The notes: generated by a model from the letters alone, not told the origin. A stretch of DNA of 64,000 nt from Rickettsiales bacterium (GCA_027485855.1 JAIXQD010000030.1:124001-188000), one strand, 5' to 3'; shown: positions 35,277 to 44,814, counted from the first letter of the stretch. Translations and numbers: made by a program.

Positions 35277-36629
35277 ATGACCGCTTGGACACCCACCTCA
35301 TGGCGCACGCGCACGGCTTTGCAACAGCCGCATTACCCCGATATGGCCGCTTTAGCTGCTGTTGAGGCGCAATTAGCCGCCCTGCCGCCGCTGGTTTTTG
35401 CGGGCGAGGTTGAGCGGCTTAAAAATCAGCTGGCCGATGTTGCACAGGGACGCGCTTTTTTACTGCAAGGCGGCGATTGCGCCGAAAGCTTTGCCGAGTT
35501 TAACGCCAATAGCATTACTGATAGTTGCCGTGTGTTATTGCAAATGGCCATTGTGCTGGTTTTTGGTGCAACTATTCCGGTGGTGAAGGTGGCGCGTCTG
35601 GCGGGTCAATTTGCCAAGCCCCGCAGCGATGATTACGAAACTATCGGCGGGCAAACCTTGCCCAGCTATCGCGGTGATATGGTCAATGGCATAGATTTTA
35701 ATGTAAGCAGCCGCACCCCCGACCCTAAGCGGCTTTTGGCCGGCTATCATCAATCGGCCATTACGCTTAATTTGGTGCGTGGCCTGATGCAAGGCGGCTT
35801 TGCCGATTTGCAGCAAGTGCAGCGTTGGAATAGCGATTTTGTTGCAGGCAGTGCGGCCAATGCCCGCTATGCTGATTTGGCCAGCCGTTTATCGCAAACA
35901 TTAGATTTTATGGCCGCCATGGGTCTTACTGCGCAAACCGTGCCCACCTTGCGCGAGACCGATATTTACACCAGCCACGAAGCTTTGCTGCTGCCCTATG
36001 AGCAAGCCCTCACGAGAGAAAGCGGCGGCCAATATTATAATTTATCGGCGCATATGCTGTGGATTGGCGATCGCACCCGCCAGCTGGATAGCGCGCATAT
36101 TGAATATTGCCGGGGGCTTGCTAATCCTTTGGGGCTTAAATGCGGCCCATCGCTTAAGCCCGATGATTTGCTGGCTTTAATAAAACTGCTTAACCCCAAA
36201 AATGAGCCGGGCAAGCTTACGCTTATCAGCCGCATGGGTGCCAATATTGTGGCCGAAAAATTGCCGCCATTATTAGCCGCCACACAAAAAGCCAAAGCCG
36301 CGGTGATTTGGACGTGCGACCCCATGCATGGCAATACGGCTAAAACACAAAGCGGTCTTAAAACGCGCGATTTTCAAAATATTCTGAGCGAGGTGCAGGG
36401 CTTTTTCTCGGCTTGTGCGGCCATGGGTGTGCCCGCAGGCGGCGTGCATTTAGAACTCACCGGCAAGCATGTCACCGAATGTATTGGCGGCACGCAAGGC
36501 ATTGCAGAAATTAATCTCACTGAGCAATACGACACACATTGCGACCCGCGCCTTAATGGGCATCAGGCGCTTGAGCTGGCTTTTCAGTTAGCCTCGTCTA
36601 TTCAAGCCCTCAAGCAGGCCAACGCATGA
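35277..36629 (+). CDS. Class II 3-deoxy-D-arabino-heptulosonate-7-phosphate synthase
   Basis: A 450-residue enzyme of the plant-like class II family, catalysing phosphoenolpyruvate plus erythrose-4-phosphate to DAHP, the first step of the shikimate pathway. The family signatures are clear: WRTRTALQQPHYPD, FLLQGGDCAESFAEF, ETIGGQTLPSYRGDMVNG, and CDPMHGNTAKTQSGLKTR. The start at 35277 (MTAWTPTSW) matches the family N-terminus; longer in-frame readings back to 35109 run inside the preceding gene. nadE overlaps its stop codon by ATGA. Confidence 0.95.
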   Translation: MTAWTPTSWRTRTALQQPHYPDMAALAAVEAQLAALPPLVFAGEVERLKNQLADVAQGRAFLLQGGDCAESFAEFNANSITDSCRVLLQMAIVLVFGATIPVVKVARLAGQFAKPRSDDYETIGGQTLPSYRGDMVNGIDFNVSSRTPDPKRLLAGYHQSAITLNLVRGLMQGGFADLQQVQRWNSDFVAGSAANARYADLASRLSQTLDFMAAMGLTAQTVPTLRETDIYTSHEALLLPYEQALTRESGGQYYNLSAHMLWIGDRTRQLDSAHIEYCRGLANPLGLKCGPSLKPDDLLALIKLLNPKNEPGKLTLISRMGANIVAEKLPPLLAATQKAKAAVIWTCDPMHGNTAKTQSGLKTRDFQNILSEVQGFFSACAAMGVPAGGVHLELTGKHVTECIGGTQGIAEINLTEQYDTHCDPRLNGHQALELAFQLASSIQALKQANA

Positions 36630-38275
36630 AAATTTTTGGCATGAATATTTTTGTCGCGCAAATCAACCCCGTCTTGGGCGATTGCGCCGGCAATGCCGCG
36701 CTGCATCTAGCGGCCGCTCAACAAGCACAAGCGGCGGGTGCTGATTTGGTGGTTTTTTCTGAATTAAGCTTGGTTGGCTACCCGCCCGAGGATCTCATTC
36801 TGCGCCCCAGTTTTAGAGAGGCCGTGCAGCAGCAACTGATAAAACTTGCGCAAGACGCCGCGCATTTGCCGCCCATGTTGCTGGGTGCGCCTTATGGCAC
36901 AGGCGCCTTGCCCTATAATGCCGCGCTACTTTTGCAAAACGGGCAAGTGCAGCTGGTGGCCACAAAACAGGCTTTGCCAAATTATAATACCTTCGATGAT
37001 AAACGTGTGTTTGCGGTGGGGCAGGCGTCCACGCCGCTGGAGCTTTGCGGGCAAAAACTGGGCGTTTTAATTTGCGAAGATGTGTGGGTAGAGGCACCAG
37101 CCGCTTATTTAGCGCAGCAAGGCGCCACAGCATTTTTGGTGCTGAATGCCAGCCCGTTTCATCAAGCGAAATTGCCCGAGCGTATCGCTGTGGCACAGCA
37201 AGTATGCAAGGTGCATCATGTGCCGCTGCTTTATGTTAATCAGTGGGGCGGGCAAGATGAGCTGGTTTTTGATGGCGGCTCGTTTGCGTTATCGGCACAA
37301 GGGGCGCTGTGCTGGCAAGGCCCGCAATGGCAAGATGCGCTGACGCCGCTAAGCCTCAGCGCCGGCCAATTTACTGGCACAGCTGCGCGCATTGATACAG
37401 ATTTGGCTCAGCTTTATCAGGCTTTGTTGCTGGGCGTGCGCGATTATGCGCGCAAAAATAATTTTCGCAGTGCTTTGCTGGGCCTGTCGGGCGGGGTTGA
37501 TAGTGCTTTAGTGGCCGTGCTCGCCGCCGACGCTTTAGGGGCCGCGCAGGTTCATGCCTATATGTTGCCATCGCCCTATACGTCTGTTGAAAGTCATGAA
37601 GATGCCGCAGCTTTGGCGCAAGCTTTGGGCTGCACTTACAACAGCATTAGTATTATTGGTGGCATGCAGGCGCTATCGCAAGAGCTGGCGCCATTTTTTG
37701 CCGGTAAAGCCGCCGATATCACCGAGGAAAATATGCAAAGCCGTTTGCGCGGCGTATTGCTGATGGCGCTATCCAATAAATTTGGTCATTTACTGCTCAC
37801 CACCGGCAATAAATCTGAATATGCCACCGGCTATGCCACACTGTATGGCGATATGTGCGGCGGCTTTGCCCCCATTAAAGATGTGTATAAAACTCTGCTG
37901 TATCAATTATGCGTTTGGCGTAATACGCATCTGCCGCATGGTGGCTTGTGTGATAAATTGGCGCTGATTCCGCCGCGTATTTTAACCAAAGCGCCCACGG
38001 CCGAGCTTAAACCCAACCAAACCGACCAAGATAGCCTGCCGCCCTATGCCGAGCTTGATGCGATTTTGCAAGGGCTGATAGAAGAAGAGGTCAGCCATGC
38101 CACCCTTGTCGCGCGTGGTTTTACGGCGGCCACCGTGCAAAAGGTGCAAGATTTAGTCTGGCGTGCCGAATATAAAAGGCGGCAAGCGGCACCGGGCACA
38201 AAAATAACACAGCGTAATTTTGGCCGTGATCGGCGTTATCCTATCACCATGCGCTGGCGTGAGCGCGCGGATTAA
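36626..38275 (+). CDS. nadE: Glutamine-dependent NAD+ synthase
   Basis: A 549-residue two-domain enzyme making NAD+ from deamido-NAD+. The N-terminal nitrilase-type glutaminase has its catalytic triad: Glu in VFSELSLVGYPPEDL, Lys in LPNYNTFDDKRVF and Cys in GVLICEDVW. The C-terminal PP-loop synthase domain has LLGLSGGVDSALVAVLAADALG split by the SGGVDS loop, and TTGNKSEYATGYATLYGDMCG. Both halves are complete. It is coupled to the DAHP synthase gene by ATGA overlap. Confidence 0.97.
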   Translation: MKIFGMNIFVAQINPVLGDCAGNAALHLAAAQQAQAAGADLVVFSELSLVGYPPEDLILRPSFREAVQQQLIKLAQDAAHLPPMLLGAPYGTGALPYNAALLLQNGQVQLVATKQALPNYNTFDDKRVFAVGQASTPLELCGQKLGVLICEDVWVEAPAAYLAQQGATAFLVLNASPFHQAKLPERIAVAQQVCKVHHVPLLYVNQWGGQDELVFDGGSFALSAQGALCWQGPQWQDALTPLSLSAGQFTGTAARIDTDLAQLYQALLLGVRDYARKNNFRSALLGLSGGVDSALVAVLAADALGAAQVHAYMLPSPYTSVESHEDAAALAQALGCTYNSISIIGGMQALSQELAPFFAGKAADITEENMQSRLRGVLLMALSNKFGHLLLTTGNKSEYATGYATLYGDMCGGFAPIKDVYKTLLYQLCVWRNTHLPHGGLCDKLALIPPRILTKAPTAELKPNQTDQDSLPPYAELDAILQGLIEEEVSHATLVARGFTAATVQKVQDLVWRAEYKRRQAAPGTKITQRNFGRDRRYPITMRWRERAD

Positions 38276-38331
38276 CACAGATTTTATCTTTTGCCGTTAG
38301 GATGCAGCCGCAATCTTAGATGGAGGCACCC

Positions 38332-38829
38332 ATGAGCAAGGACAAAAAACCCACAAAAAAGCACGCCCAACATGAATCTGGGCACAAATCTGGCTTTGCT
38401 GATGTGCGTTCTGCGCTCGAGCATGTGCTGGCCGATAGCTGGTGTTTAGCCCTCAAAAATAAGAACTTTCATTGGAATGTTACAGGCAACACTTTTATGC
38501 AGCTGCATGAATTTTTTGATGGGCAATATACCGAGCTCACCAACGCTGCCGACGATTTGGCCGAGCGTTTGCGTGCTTTAGGTTTTACGGTGCCAGCCAG
38601 CTTGGCCGATTTTGGCAATATGACCTGCTTAAAAGATGCCACCGGCCAAAACAGCGCAAAAAAAATGCTTGAGCAGCTTTTGGCCGACCATAAAAAATTG
38701 CGCGAGCAGCTGCATGCGGCCATTCATGTGGCCGATGATGCCGATGATGAAGGCAGCGAAGATTTGTTGATAGGCCGCTTGCGCGCCCATGACAAAACCA
38801 TTTGGATGCTGAAAAGCTTGCTGGCTTAA
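38332..38829 (+). CDS. dps: Dps-family ferritin-like DNA-protecting protein
   Basis: A protein of about 165 residues that oxidises and stores iron and protects DNA under oxidative stress. The dodecameric ferroxidase signature HWNVTGNTFMQLHEFFDGQY is present, with the Dps-typical later helix LLADHKKLREQLHAA. A Lys/His-rich N-terminal tail (KDKKPTKKHAQHESGHKSG) may bind DNA. Start: TGGAGG 5 nt upstream of the ATG at 38332; an in-frame ATG at 38320 overlaps that site and is rejected. Probably monocistronic. Confidence 0.92.
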   Translation: MSKDKKPTKKHAQHESGHKSGFADVRSALEHVLADSWCLALKNKNFHWNVTGNTFMQLHEFFDGQYTELTNAADDLAERLRALGFTVPASLADFGNMTCLKDATGQNSAKKMLEQLLADHKKLREQLHAAIHVADDADDEGSEDLLIGRLRAHDKTIWMLKSLLA

Positions 38830-38877
38830 TTGATTTTGCTGTTGTTGCTGCTTTAAGTAGATATGGCTTAAAGCAAG

Positions 38878-39795
38878 CTAAGGCGCGGTGTCTGTGGGCG
38901 CGGTTTCAGCGGGTGTGGTGTCTGTGGGTGCGGGCATTTCCGCAGCAGGTTCTGTTGCAGGTTCGGCAGCAGTTTCTGCTTTGGTTTCCGTGTTTGCTTC
39001 TGTGTTCACGGCTTTGTTCGCTTCTGGTGGCGGCTCATCAATAAGGGCGCTGCCGGCAATGCTGCTATTGGCGCCACCGCGACCATCGGCAGCAAAATCA
39101 ATCACCACCGAAGCACGAATGCCGCAAGTGCTAAACAGCCATTCTTCGCGCCATTGGCCTGAAAAAAATATGCCAAAAGCCATGGGCGCGGCATTGGGCT
39201 CTTGCACTAATTGTTGCACCAAGCGTGGCTCTTCAGTGCAGCTGGGCATTTGCTGTTGCGCTAAAATTTGTGCGGCATAGCTTACTTGCGGCAAGGTTTT
39301 GCTCAGCAGGGCCGGCCAGGCTTGCGTGACCCCATAATAAGCCAAGGCCACGCTCCAGCCTTTTTCGGTTTGTGTGGCAATAATTTGTCGTTCAACACCT
39401 AAAGGGCAATCGGGCAGTTTAACCGCGCCGCGCCAAACATTGATAACGCTGTTATCTTCAATGGCTTTGTTAATGTCGGCATCAAAAGCCAGGCTCTGCC
39501 AACGATTTTCGGCAAAAACAAATTTGCTTTGTTGCGCACAGCTCTCTGGCCAGATGGGTGCCTTTGCCACCAGCGCCGCTATTTGACGGCGCAATGTGGC
39601 CTCGTCGGGTGCGGCGCTCATGGCGAGCATGCGTGCCAGCTCGGGGCGTTTATCGAGCAAGCTGCGCTCATTGGCGCTATAAACGGGGCTGGCCGCCTGC
39701 GCCTGCGGTGCGGGCAGCGATAAAAGCAGCGCCAGCACAAATGAATAAAAACCTATTTTAGTCATTTTGGCCCTAGTCATTTTGGCTTCAGTCAT
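38878..39795 (-). CDS. Unrecognised secreted protein with an acidic Thr/Ala/Pro tail
   Basis: An exported protein. A signal peptide (KIGFYSFVLALLLSLPAPQAQA) follows a start that lies in a 15-bp triplicated region, giving in-frame ATGs at 39765, 39780 and 39795; the first is also plausible. The body has four spaced cysteines (ESCAQQ, LPDCPLG, MPSCTEE, FSTCGIR) suggesting two disulfides. The last 60 residues are low-complexity (Glu/Ala/Thr/Pro, e.g. TEPAAEMPAPTDTTPAE). No family is recognised. The 5' end overlaps the PH-domain gene by 8 bp. Confidence 0.65.
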   Translation of the reverse strand: MTEAKMTRAKMTKIGFYSFVLALLLSLPAPQAQAASPVYSANERSLLDKRPELARMLAMSAAPDEATLRRQIAALVAKAPIWPESCAQQSKFVFAENRWQSLAFDADINKAIEDNSVINVWRGAVKLPDCPLGVERQIIATQTEKGWSVALAYYGVTQAWPALLSKTLPQVSYAAQILAQQQMPSCTEEPRLVQQLVQEPNAAPMAFGIFFSGQWREEWLFSTCGIRASVVIDFAADGRGGANSSIAGSALIDEPPPEANKAVNTEANTETKAETAAEPATEPAAEMPAPTDTTPAETAPTDTAP

Positions 39796-39804
39796 TTTGC
39801 CCAT
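39760..39804. repeat. Three-copy 15-bp tandem repeat at a gene junction
   Basis: AGTCATTTTGGCCCT, AGTCATTTTGGCTTC and AGTCATTTTGCCCAT follow one another. On the minus strand each copy contains ATGACT, creating three consecutive in-frame start codons for the secreted-protein gene; the last copy also holds the end of the PH-domain gene. Confidence 0.85.
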
Positions 39805-40315
39805 GCTGCGCGTCTTGATTGCGGCTGATTTGCTCCAGCAGAATTTTTTGAAATTTGCGCGGCTCGCGGATATTATCGATGGGCGAAATGCCGCCGCCCG
39901 TGCCTTTCACATGAATCGAGCCATAGCCCAAGAGCCGCCCCCAAATAGTTTGCTCAATATTGGCGCCCTCAACCTTGCCTAAAAACAGCTCGAAGGTGGT
40001 GCGGCTAATCCAGCCGAATTTGGCCAGCACGCGCTTATTGGTGACGCCCAGCTCGGTGGTGTGCTGCTGCACATAGGCCGAAAGCAGCATCAACACGCCC
40101 ACCAGCACAATGGCAAAAGCAAGGCCAGCCAATGGTTTTTCAGGGGTGACAGGCAATGCCTCGGCCAGAAAAGCCAAAATAAAGGGGTTGATGAGCGCCA
40201 TAAGGCCGCCCAGGCAAACAAAAATAATACCGGGCAGGTAAACCACCCAGTGCAGTTCAGTTCTGAATATCACCTGCTCATTGGCCAGCAGTGAGCCATC
40301 GATATAGCTACTCAT
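39788..40315 (-). CDS. Bacterial PH-domain (bPH2/YdbS-like) membrane protein
   Basis: A 175-residue protein with two hydrophobic segments (about 27-50 and 65-84) followed by a bacterial PH-like domain marked by ELGVTNKRVLAKFGWISRTTFELFL and KVEGANIEQTIWGRLLGYGSIHVKGTGG. Such proteins sit in the inner membrane; their ligands are unknown. It is probably cotranscribed with the secreted protein downstream, whose start overlaps its stop codon. Confidence 0.87.
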   Translation of the reverse strand: MSSYIDGSLLANEQVIFRTELHWVVYLPGIIFVCLGGLMALINPFILAFLAEALPVTPEKPLAGLAFAIVLVGVLMLLSAYVQQHTTELGVTNKRVLAKFGWISRTTFELFLGKVEGANIEQTIWGRLLGYGSIHVKGTGGGISPIDNIREPRKFQKILLEQISRNQDAQHGQND

Positions 40316-40422
40316 GCGCCAAGCTTAACCGATTCAGTGGCCAACGAATAGCCTTTGCCCGCCCATTTTATACAAAATGGCCGATGTTTTTTTGCATTTG
40401 CCACTGTTAAAAACGCTAAAGC

Positions 40423-41157
40423 CTAGGCGTTCCAGCCGCCATCAACCGCTAATGTGGCGCCGGTGATATTACTGGCAGCGGGGCTGGCCAAAAACAACAC
40501 ACTGGCCGCAACTTCTGCCGCGGTACCATAACGCCCGATAGCTACCTGCGATTTTTGAAAATCAGCTGCGGGGCCGTTGGCCGGGTTCATTTCGGTATCA
40601 ATGGGGCCGGGTAAAACAGCATTAACGGTGATTGCCTTGCTGCCAAGGTCTTTGGCAAAAGCGCGGGTGAGGCCGCACACAGCAAATTTGCTGGCGACAT
40701 AAGCGCTCATGCCCGCACCTGTGGCGCGTTCACCAAGGCCGCTGCTGATATTAACAATGCGCCCACCTGCGGGCATAATTTTTACCGCCTCATTGCATAG
40801 TGCAAACACGCTATCAACATTAATACGCATGCAGCGCTGATAGTCGGCTAAGCTCAGTTCGCCCACCATGCCAAGCGTAAAAACACCGGCATTATTCACT
40901 AAAATATCCAGCCGGCCATACTGTTGTTTAATTTGTGCGATGAGTGCGGCCATGGTTTCGGGCTGGTTGGCATCGGCCTTTATCGCCTGCGCCTTGCCGC
41001 CATGTTGTTGTACCACAGCTTCAGCCTGCTGTGCCGATTGGCTATAGGTAAAAATAACCGTGGCGCCCGCGCCAACCAGCTCGGCTACAATGGCAGCACC
41101 AATGCCGCGACTGCCGCCCGTAACTAATGCAATTTTATCTTTTAGGGATATATTCAT
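40423..41157 (-). CDS. Short-chain dehydrogenase (FabG-like)
   Basis: A 244-residue classical SDR with all motifs: TGGSRGIG (residues 13-20), NNAG near 88, serine in NISSGLG, and YVASK. The C-terminus ITGATLAVDGGWNA is typical of FabG-like 3-oxoacyl reductases, though many such proteins act on other alcohols, so the substrate is open. It follows trxB by 42 bp on the same strand. Confidence 0.88.
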   Translation of the reverse strand: MNISLKDKIALVTGGSRGIGAAIVAELVGAGATVIFTYSQSAQQAEAVVQQHGGKAQAIKADANQPETMAALIAQIKQQYGRLDILVNNAGVFTLGMVGELSLADYQRCMRINVDSVFALCNEAVKIMPAGGRIVNISSGLGERATGAGMSAYVASKFAVCGLTRAFAKDLGSKAITVNAVLPGPIDTEMNPANGPAADFQKSQVAIGRYGTAAEVAASVLFLASPAASNITGATLAVDGGWNA

Positions 41158-41199
41158 AGGGGCAGTCCTTAGGGGTGCGCGTAAAAAATAGTGTGCGGT

Positions 41200-42165
41200 T
41201 TATTCAGCGGCGGCCGCATGGCTATGTTGCTCGGCCAGCCATTTATCGGCTTCAAGTGCGGCCATGCAGCCCGTGCCCGCCGCAGTAACAGCCTGCCGAA
41301 AAACCTTATCTTTCACATCGCCTGCGGCATAAACGCCGGCAATGTTGGTGGCCGTGCTGTCGGGCTTGGTGAGAATATAGCCACCATCATCCATAGCCAC
41401 ATGGCCTTTAAAAACCGCTGTGGCTGGGTCATGACCAATGGCCACAAACAAACCATCGAAGGGCAAGGTTTGCACTGCGCCATTTTGCGTATTTTTAAGT
41501 TTAAGATGCGTCAGACTGGTGGGGTTGCTGGTGCCGAGCGCCTCAATCACCTCATGGTCCCACAGCATTTTAATTTTGGCATGTTTCAGCACACGGTCTT
41601 GCAGAATTTTTTCGCCCCGCAGCGCATTGCGGCGGTGAATGAGCGTAACGCTATTGCAGATATTGGCCAGATACAGCGCCTCTTCCATGGCGCTATTACC
41701 GCCGCCCACCACGGCTACATCTTTGCCTTTAAAGAAAAAGCCATCGCAGGTGGCGCAGGCCGAAATGCCAAAACCCTGATAGGCTTGCTCGCTCGGCAAG
41801 CCCAGCCAGCGGGCCTGTGCGCCTGTCGCAATAATAACTGCTTGCGCCAAATAAACCGTGCCACTATCGCCCACACATTTAAAGGGGCGGCTGCTAAAAT
41901 CGACCGAGGCGATTAAATCGTGATGAATTTGCGTGCCGACATGCTCGGCTTGTGCTTGCATTTGTTCCATCAGCCACGGGCCTTGCACGGCTGCGGCAAA
42001 ACCAGGGTAATTTTCAACATCGGTGGTAATCATCAGCTGGCCACCCGGTTGCAAGCCCGCCACCAAATGCGGTTTAAGATTGGCTCTGGCAGCATAAATG
42101 GCCGCGGTATAGCCAGCGGGGCCGGCGCCGATAATAAGAAGGTTGGTGTTTATGCTGTTGCTCAT
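41200..42165 (-). CDS. trxB: Thioredoxin-disulfide reductase
   Basis: A 321-residue NADPH- and FAD-dependent reductase that keeps thioredoxin reduced. The FAD motif GAGPAGYTAAIYAAR is at residues 13-27, the redox-active CATC at 137-140, NADP motif VGGGNSAMEEAL follows, and the C-terminal YAAGDVKDKVFRQAV is intact. The gene starts 2 bp after the preceding unknown gene's stop codon, implying tight coupling. Confidence 0.96.
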   Translation of the reverse strand: MSNSINTNLLIIGAGPAGYTAAIYAARANLKPHLVAGLQPGGQLMITTDVENYPGFAAAVQGPWLMEQMQAQAEHVGTQIHHDLIASVDFSSRPFKCVGDSGTVYLAQAVIIATGAQARWLGLPSEQAYQGFGISACATCDGFFFKGKDVAVVGGGNSAMEEALYLANICNSVTLIHRRNALRGEKILQDRVLKHAKIKMLWDHEVIEALGTSNPTSLTHLKLKNTQNGAVQTLPFDGLFVAIGHDPATAVFKGHVAMDDGGYILTKPDSTATNIAGVYAAGDVKDKVFRQAVTAAGTGCMAALEADKWLAEQHSHAAAAE

Positions 42166-42167
42166 GG

Positions 42168-44108
42168 CTAAAATCCAAACATATGGTCGAGGGCGAAGGC
42201 GGCATCATTTTGGCTAAAGAGGCCATGATAGCCAAATAGCCGACAAGTGACATCTCTGATAATCACATAAGCATCGCTACCGGCTTGTGCAAGCTCGGTT
42301 GCGCTAAATTGCTCGCTGACCCGCCAAAAATGTGAGCCCGAACAGGCAATGTTTAATGTGCGTTTGGCTTGCATTTGCCCTTTGGCATTAAACAGCTGCA
42401 ATTCGGTTTGGCTATGCGCATGCCATGGCGTTGAGGCCGGATAAATCAAATGACAAAAGGCATCAGCGCCATTGCTGCCCAAACGCAAAAATAAGCGCGT
42501 TGAAAGGCCGGGCGGTTTGCCCGTATAGCTTTGTGGCTCATTTTTATAAGTAACAATGGTATTAAAAATATGGCTGCCAAAGCTGGTATCGGCAGCATGC
42601 TGCGTTTGCCGATGATGCGTGCGCACAATAGCGTGCAGCCAGCCATCGGCATCTTGCCCAGCGCTGAAATCATAGGTGACTTCAATATGGCCAAAATCAC
42701 TGCCCAGTTTTTGTGCGTTGACCAGCGTATCGATATCAACCTTTTGGCAATTTTGCCGCGACATATTGCCAAAAGCATGTTCAGCCACGGCTTGCCCTTG
42801 CGCATTATAAATGGCCAATTTTAGCGGCAAATGCGCTTGGCTGCGCGCCATGGGCGTGGGCAGCAGCTCGGTTGCAAATTGTGCCAGCGGCAAAATGGGT
42901 GCTGGCAAAATAAAGCCCTTGCCCAAATGCGGTGCCAGTTTGGCGAGTTGCGGGTCAGGCGTAAGGTCGGTGCGCTCAACATTGGGGTGGGCAATGCGCC
43001 GCCGGCCATTATTTTTAATTACCTCATAGCGCGGGCGTACCACATGCTTGCCGGCACTAATTTCAAATTGTTGCGGCCAGCGCGCATCAGGAAATAAATC
43101 CTGAACATTAAGGGCGTGGCTGGCAAAAGCGGGTAGCGGCACATTCAGCGGGCGCGTCTCGTTATGGCCCATAAGGTTAAGGCTGATTGCGCCTGCGGGC
43201 ATCGGCACGGGGTGGCTATTTTGCACCCACAGCAGCACGGCTTGTTCATCATTGGCAGGCGCGGGCAGGCCGGCGTAAAAATCGGCCGGCCAGGCATTAG
43301 CATCATGGGTGCAGCTGAGCGTACCGGGCTCATCGCCATAGGTGTCGAGCGCGTATTTCACTACATCATGGCCAGCGGCACCCACTACATGAATATAAAG
43401 CTGCCCGCAAAATTCAGGCAGGTTAAACCGCGCTCGAATGGCCGCGCTATCCAGCACAATGCTGCCATTGGCTGGCGGCAGCGGCTCTTGCCATTGCTGC
43501 AATGTTTGGCCGTTGGCATCAAACAAATTAAGCCACAAAAAACCTTGGCGGTTAGGGTCGGCCTGATTAAAAGTTTGCACGGGCCACGCGCCCCAATAAT
43601 TGGCAGTGACAAGGCGCGTATGTAGCCCGCCCGCATCACGGAAAAACGCAAAGTTGGTGGCAAAATTTAACGGTGAGAGATAATTTTTTGGCTCAGAGAG
43701 CAGGGCGCTGGGCACACGCAGCGCATCAAGGCTCAGCACTTTGGCATTGGCCGGCAGCAAATGCGCAATTTGCAGCGCCAGCCGCTCGCTATCAAAAGCG
43801 CAGAGCAGCACATGCGTTGCTTGGCTTTGCGCAAGCGCACTCAGCTTTTGCGTGCTGTGACCAAGGCGGCTTTGCCCCAGCTCTTCAAGTTTTTGTACAT
43901 AAACGCCAGCCAGCTTAAAGCCCGATAGCGGATAAAATTCCTCTAACTGGCTGGCAAAATTATAGGGGTCGATAATAGCAATGCTGCCAGCTTGTGCCAG
44001 CTCGGCATAAAGTTTGGCCGCAAGTGCCGGCACCAGCGGGTGCCCCAAAGCTTTAAACAAGGCGCTGCCGCCGCTATTATTGCTAAATGTTTGAATGGCT
44101 AATGCCAT
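42168..44108 (-). CDS. Unrecognised 646-aa protein
   Basis: I do not recognise a named family. The first 60 residues resemble an NAD-binding start, but no GxGxxG motif is seen (ALFKALGHPLVPALAAKL). The middle and C-terminal regions are strand-rich and repeatedly hold segments such as EVIKNNGRRRIAHPNVERTDL, APHLGKGFILPAPILPL and GSHIFNTIVTYKNEP. No signal peptide or clear membrane helix. It is placed between a 2OG-oxygenase gene (42 bp upstream) and trxB (2 bp downstream) in one minus-strand run, downstream of the ELM1-type gene. Confidence 0.65.
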   Translation of the reverse strand: MALAIQTFSNNSGGSALFKALGHPLVPALAAKLYAELAQAGSIAIIDPYNFASQLEEFYPLSGFKLAGVYVQKLEELGQSRLGHSTQKLSALAQSQATHVLLCAFDSERLALQIAHLLPANAKVLSLDALRVPSALLSEPKNYLSPLNFATNFAFFRDAGGLHTRLVTANYWGAWPVQTFNQADPNRQGFLWLNLFDANGQTLQQWQEPLPPANGSIVLDSAAIRARFNLPEFCGQLYIHVVGAAGHDVVKYALDTYGDEPGTLSCTHDANAWPADFYAGLPAPANDEQAVLLWVQNSHPVPMPAGAISLNLMGHNETRPLNVPLPAFASHALNVQDLFPDARWPQQFEISAGKHVVRPRYEVIKNNGRRRIAHPNVERTDLTPDPQLAKLAPHLGKGFILPAPILPLAQFATELLPTPMARSQAHLPLKLAIYNAQGQAVAEHAFGNMSRQNCQKVDIDTLVNAQKLGSDFGHIEVTYDFSAGQDADGWLHAIVRTHHRQTQHAADTSFGSHIFNTIVTYKNEPQSYTGKPPGLSTRLFLRLGSNGADAFCHLIYPASTPWHAHSQTELQLFNAKGQMQAKRTLNIACSGSHFWRVSEQFSATELAQAGSDAYVIIRDVTCRLFGYHGLFSQNDAAFALDHMFGF

Positions 44109-44149
44109 GGGCTAATCCTTTGTGGCTATTGTTTAGGTGTGGCTGCGGT

Positions 44150-44773
44150 TTAGGCCGCGTTGCGAGTTTTAAAAAATGCCGAAATGCGATGGCGCAAGCT
44201 TTCTTTCCACACCACAAAATCGCTGCTCACCCAATTGAGTTGCAGCACGCGCCGTTGCCCACTAAAAGATTCATGGCCATGCCACGCATGCGGGGCGTTT
44301 TTAAAAGCCAGCAAGGTGCCGCGCATGGGCGGCACTTCGGCAAAATAATCTTGTAAATTATTGGCACTGCGCAAAAGCCGCAATTGCCCGCCTTTGGCCT
44401 CCCACTGGCCATTCATGTAGAGCAACACAGTGATGAGTTTGCTTTTGCTGTCGGTGTGAATTTGCCCGTCTGTGGCGCGACATTGGCCGCGCACAGTAAT
44501 GGTGGTGGGCTTGTGCGTCACATCAAGCCCCAGCTTGTCGCCAATCATTTTGGCCAAAGGGGCCGCTTGGAGCTCGGCGCACATTTGCGCAAAGGCGCCG
44601 CCATAGCTGAGCGAGGGCAGCGGAAAACTGCCCGGTTGGGTTACTTCGGGGTAGTCGCGCTCGATGCTGTCGATATGCTGTTCTTTGAGAAAGCCCGGTA
44701 CAATCAGCCAGCTATAGGGCTCGTGCTGCACGGGGGCTTGCGCCAGTTTGTCAAAATCGAAAACGCTATCCAT
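44150..44773 (-). CDS. 2-oxoglutarate/Fe(II)-dependent oxygenase
   Basis: A 207-residue oxygenase-fold protein with the double-stranded beta-helix iron site: H106 and D108 in GQIHTDSKSK, a distal histidine among H162, H165 and H167 in APHAWHGHESFSG, and a 2-oxoglutarate arginine at about 174-175 in QRRVLQLNW. These are the expected ligands, so it is likely an active hydroxylase. The substrate is unknown; relatives act on small molecules or protein side chains. It is in the ELM1 / 2OG / unknown / trxB run. Confidence 0.85.
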   Translation of the reverse strand: MDSVFDFDKLAQAPVQHEPYSWLIVPGFLKEQHIDSIERDYPEVTQPGSFPLPSLSYGGAFAQMCAELQAAPLAKMIGDKLGLDVTHKPTTITVRGQCRATDGQIHTDSKSKLITVLLYMNGQWEAKGGQLRLLRSANNLQDYFAEVPPMRGTLLAFKNAPHAWHGHESFSGQRRVLQLNWVSSDFVVWKESLRHRISAFFKTRNAA

Positions 44774-44788
44774 GGATACAGCCTTTTT

Positions 44789-44814
44789 GCCAATAACTTT
44801 TGCCTATAACTTTT
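44789..44814. repeat. 13-bp tandem duplication upstream of the 2OG-oxygenase gene
   Basis: GCCAATAACTTTT is followed by GCCTATAACTTTT (12 of 13 identical), in the short gap between the ELM1-type gene and the oxygenase start. Confidence 0.55.

Noticed and set aside
38815..38881. Possible terminator after dps (AGCTTGCT / AGCAAGCT)
   Set aside because: Loop of about 45 nt and no T run; likely chance.
40356..40394. CCATTTT/AAAATGG hairpin followed by a T run on the plus strand
   Set aside because: No plus-strand gene ends there; on the minus strand no T run follows, so it is not a terminator for the SDR gene.
41191..41916. 241-codon plus-strand frame opposite trxB
   Set aside because: Shadow of an intact trxB; no ribosome site or recognisable motif.
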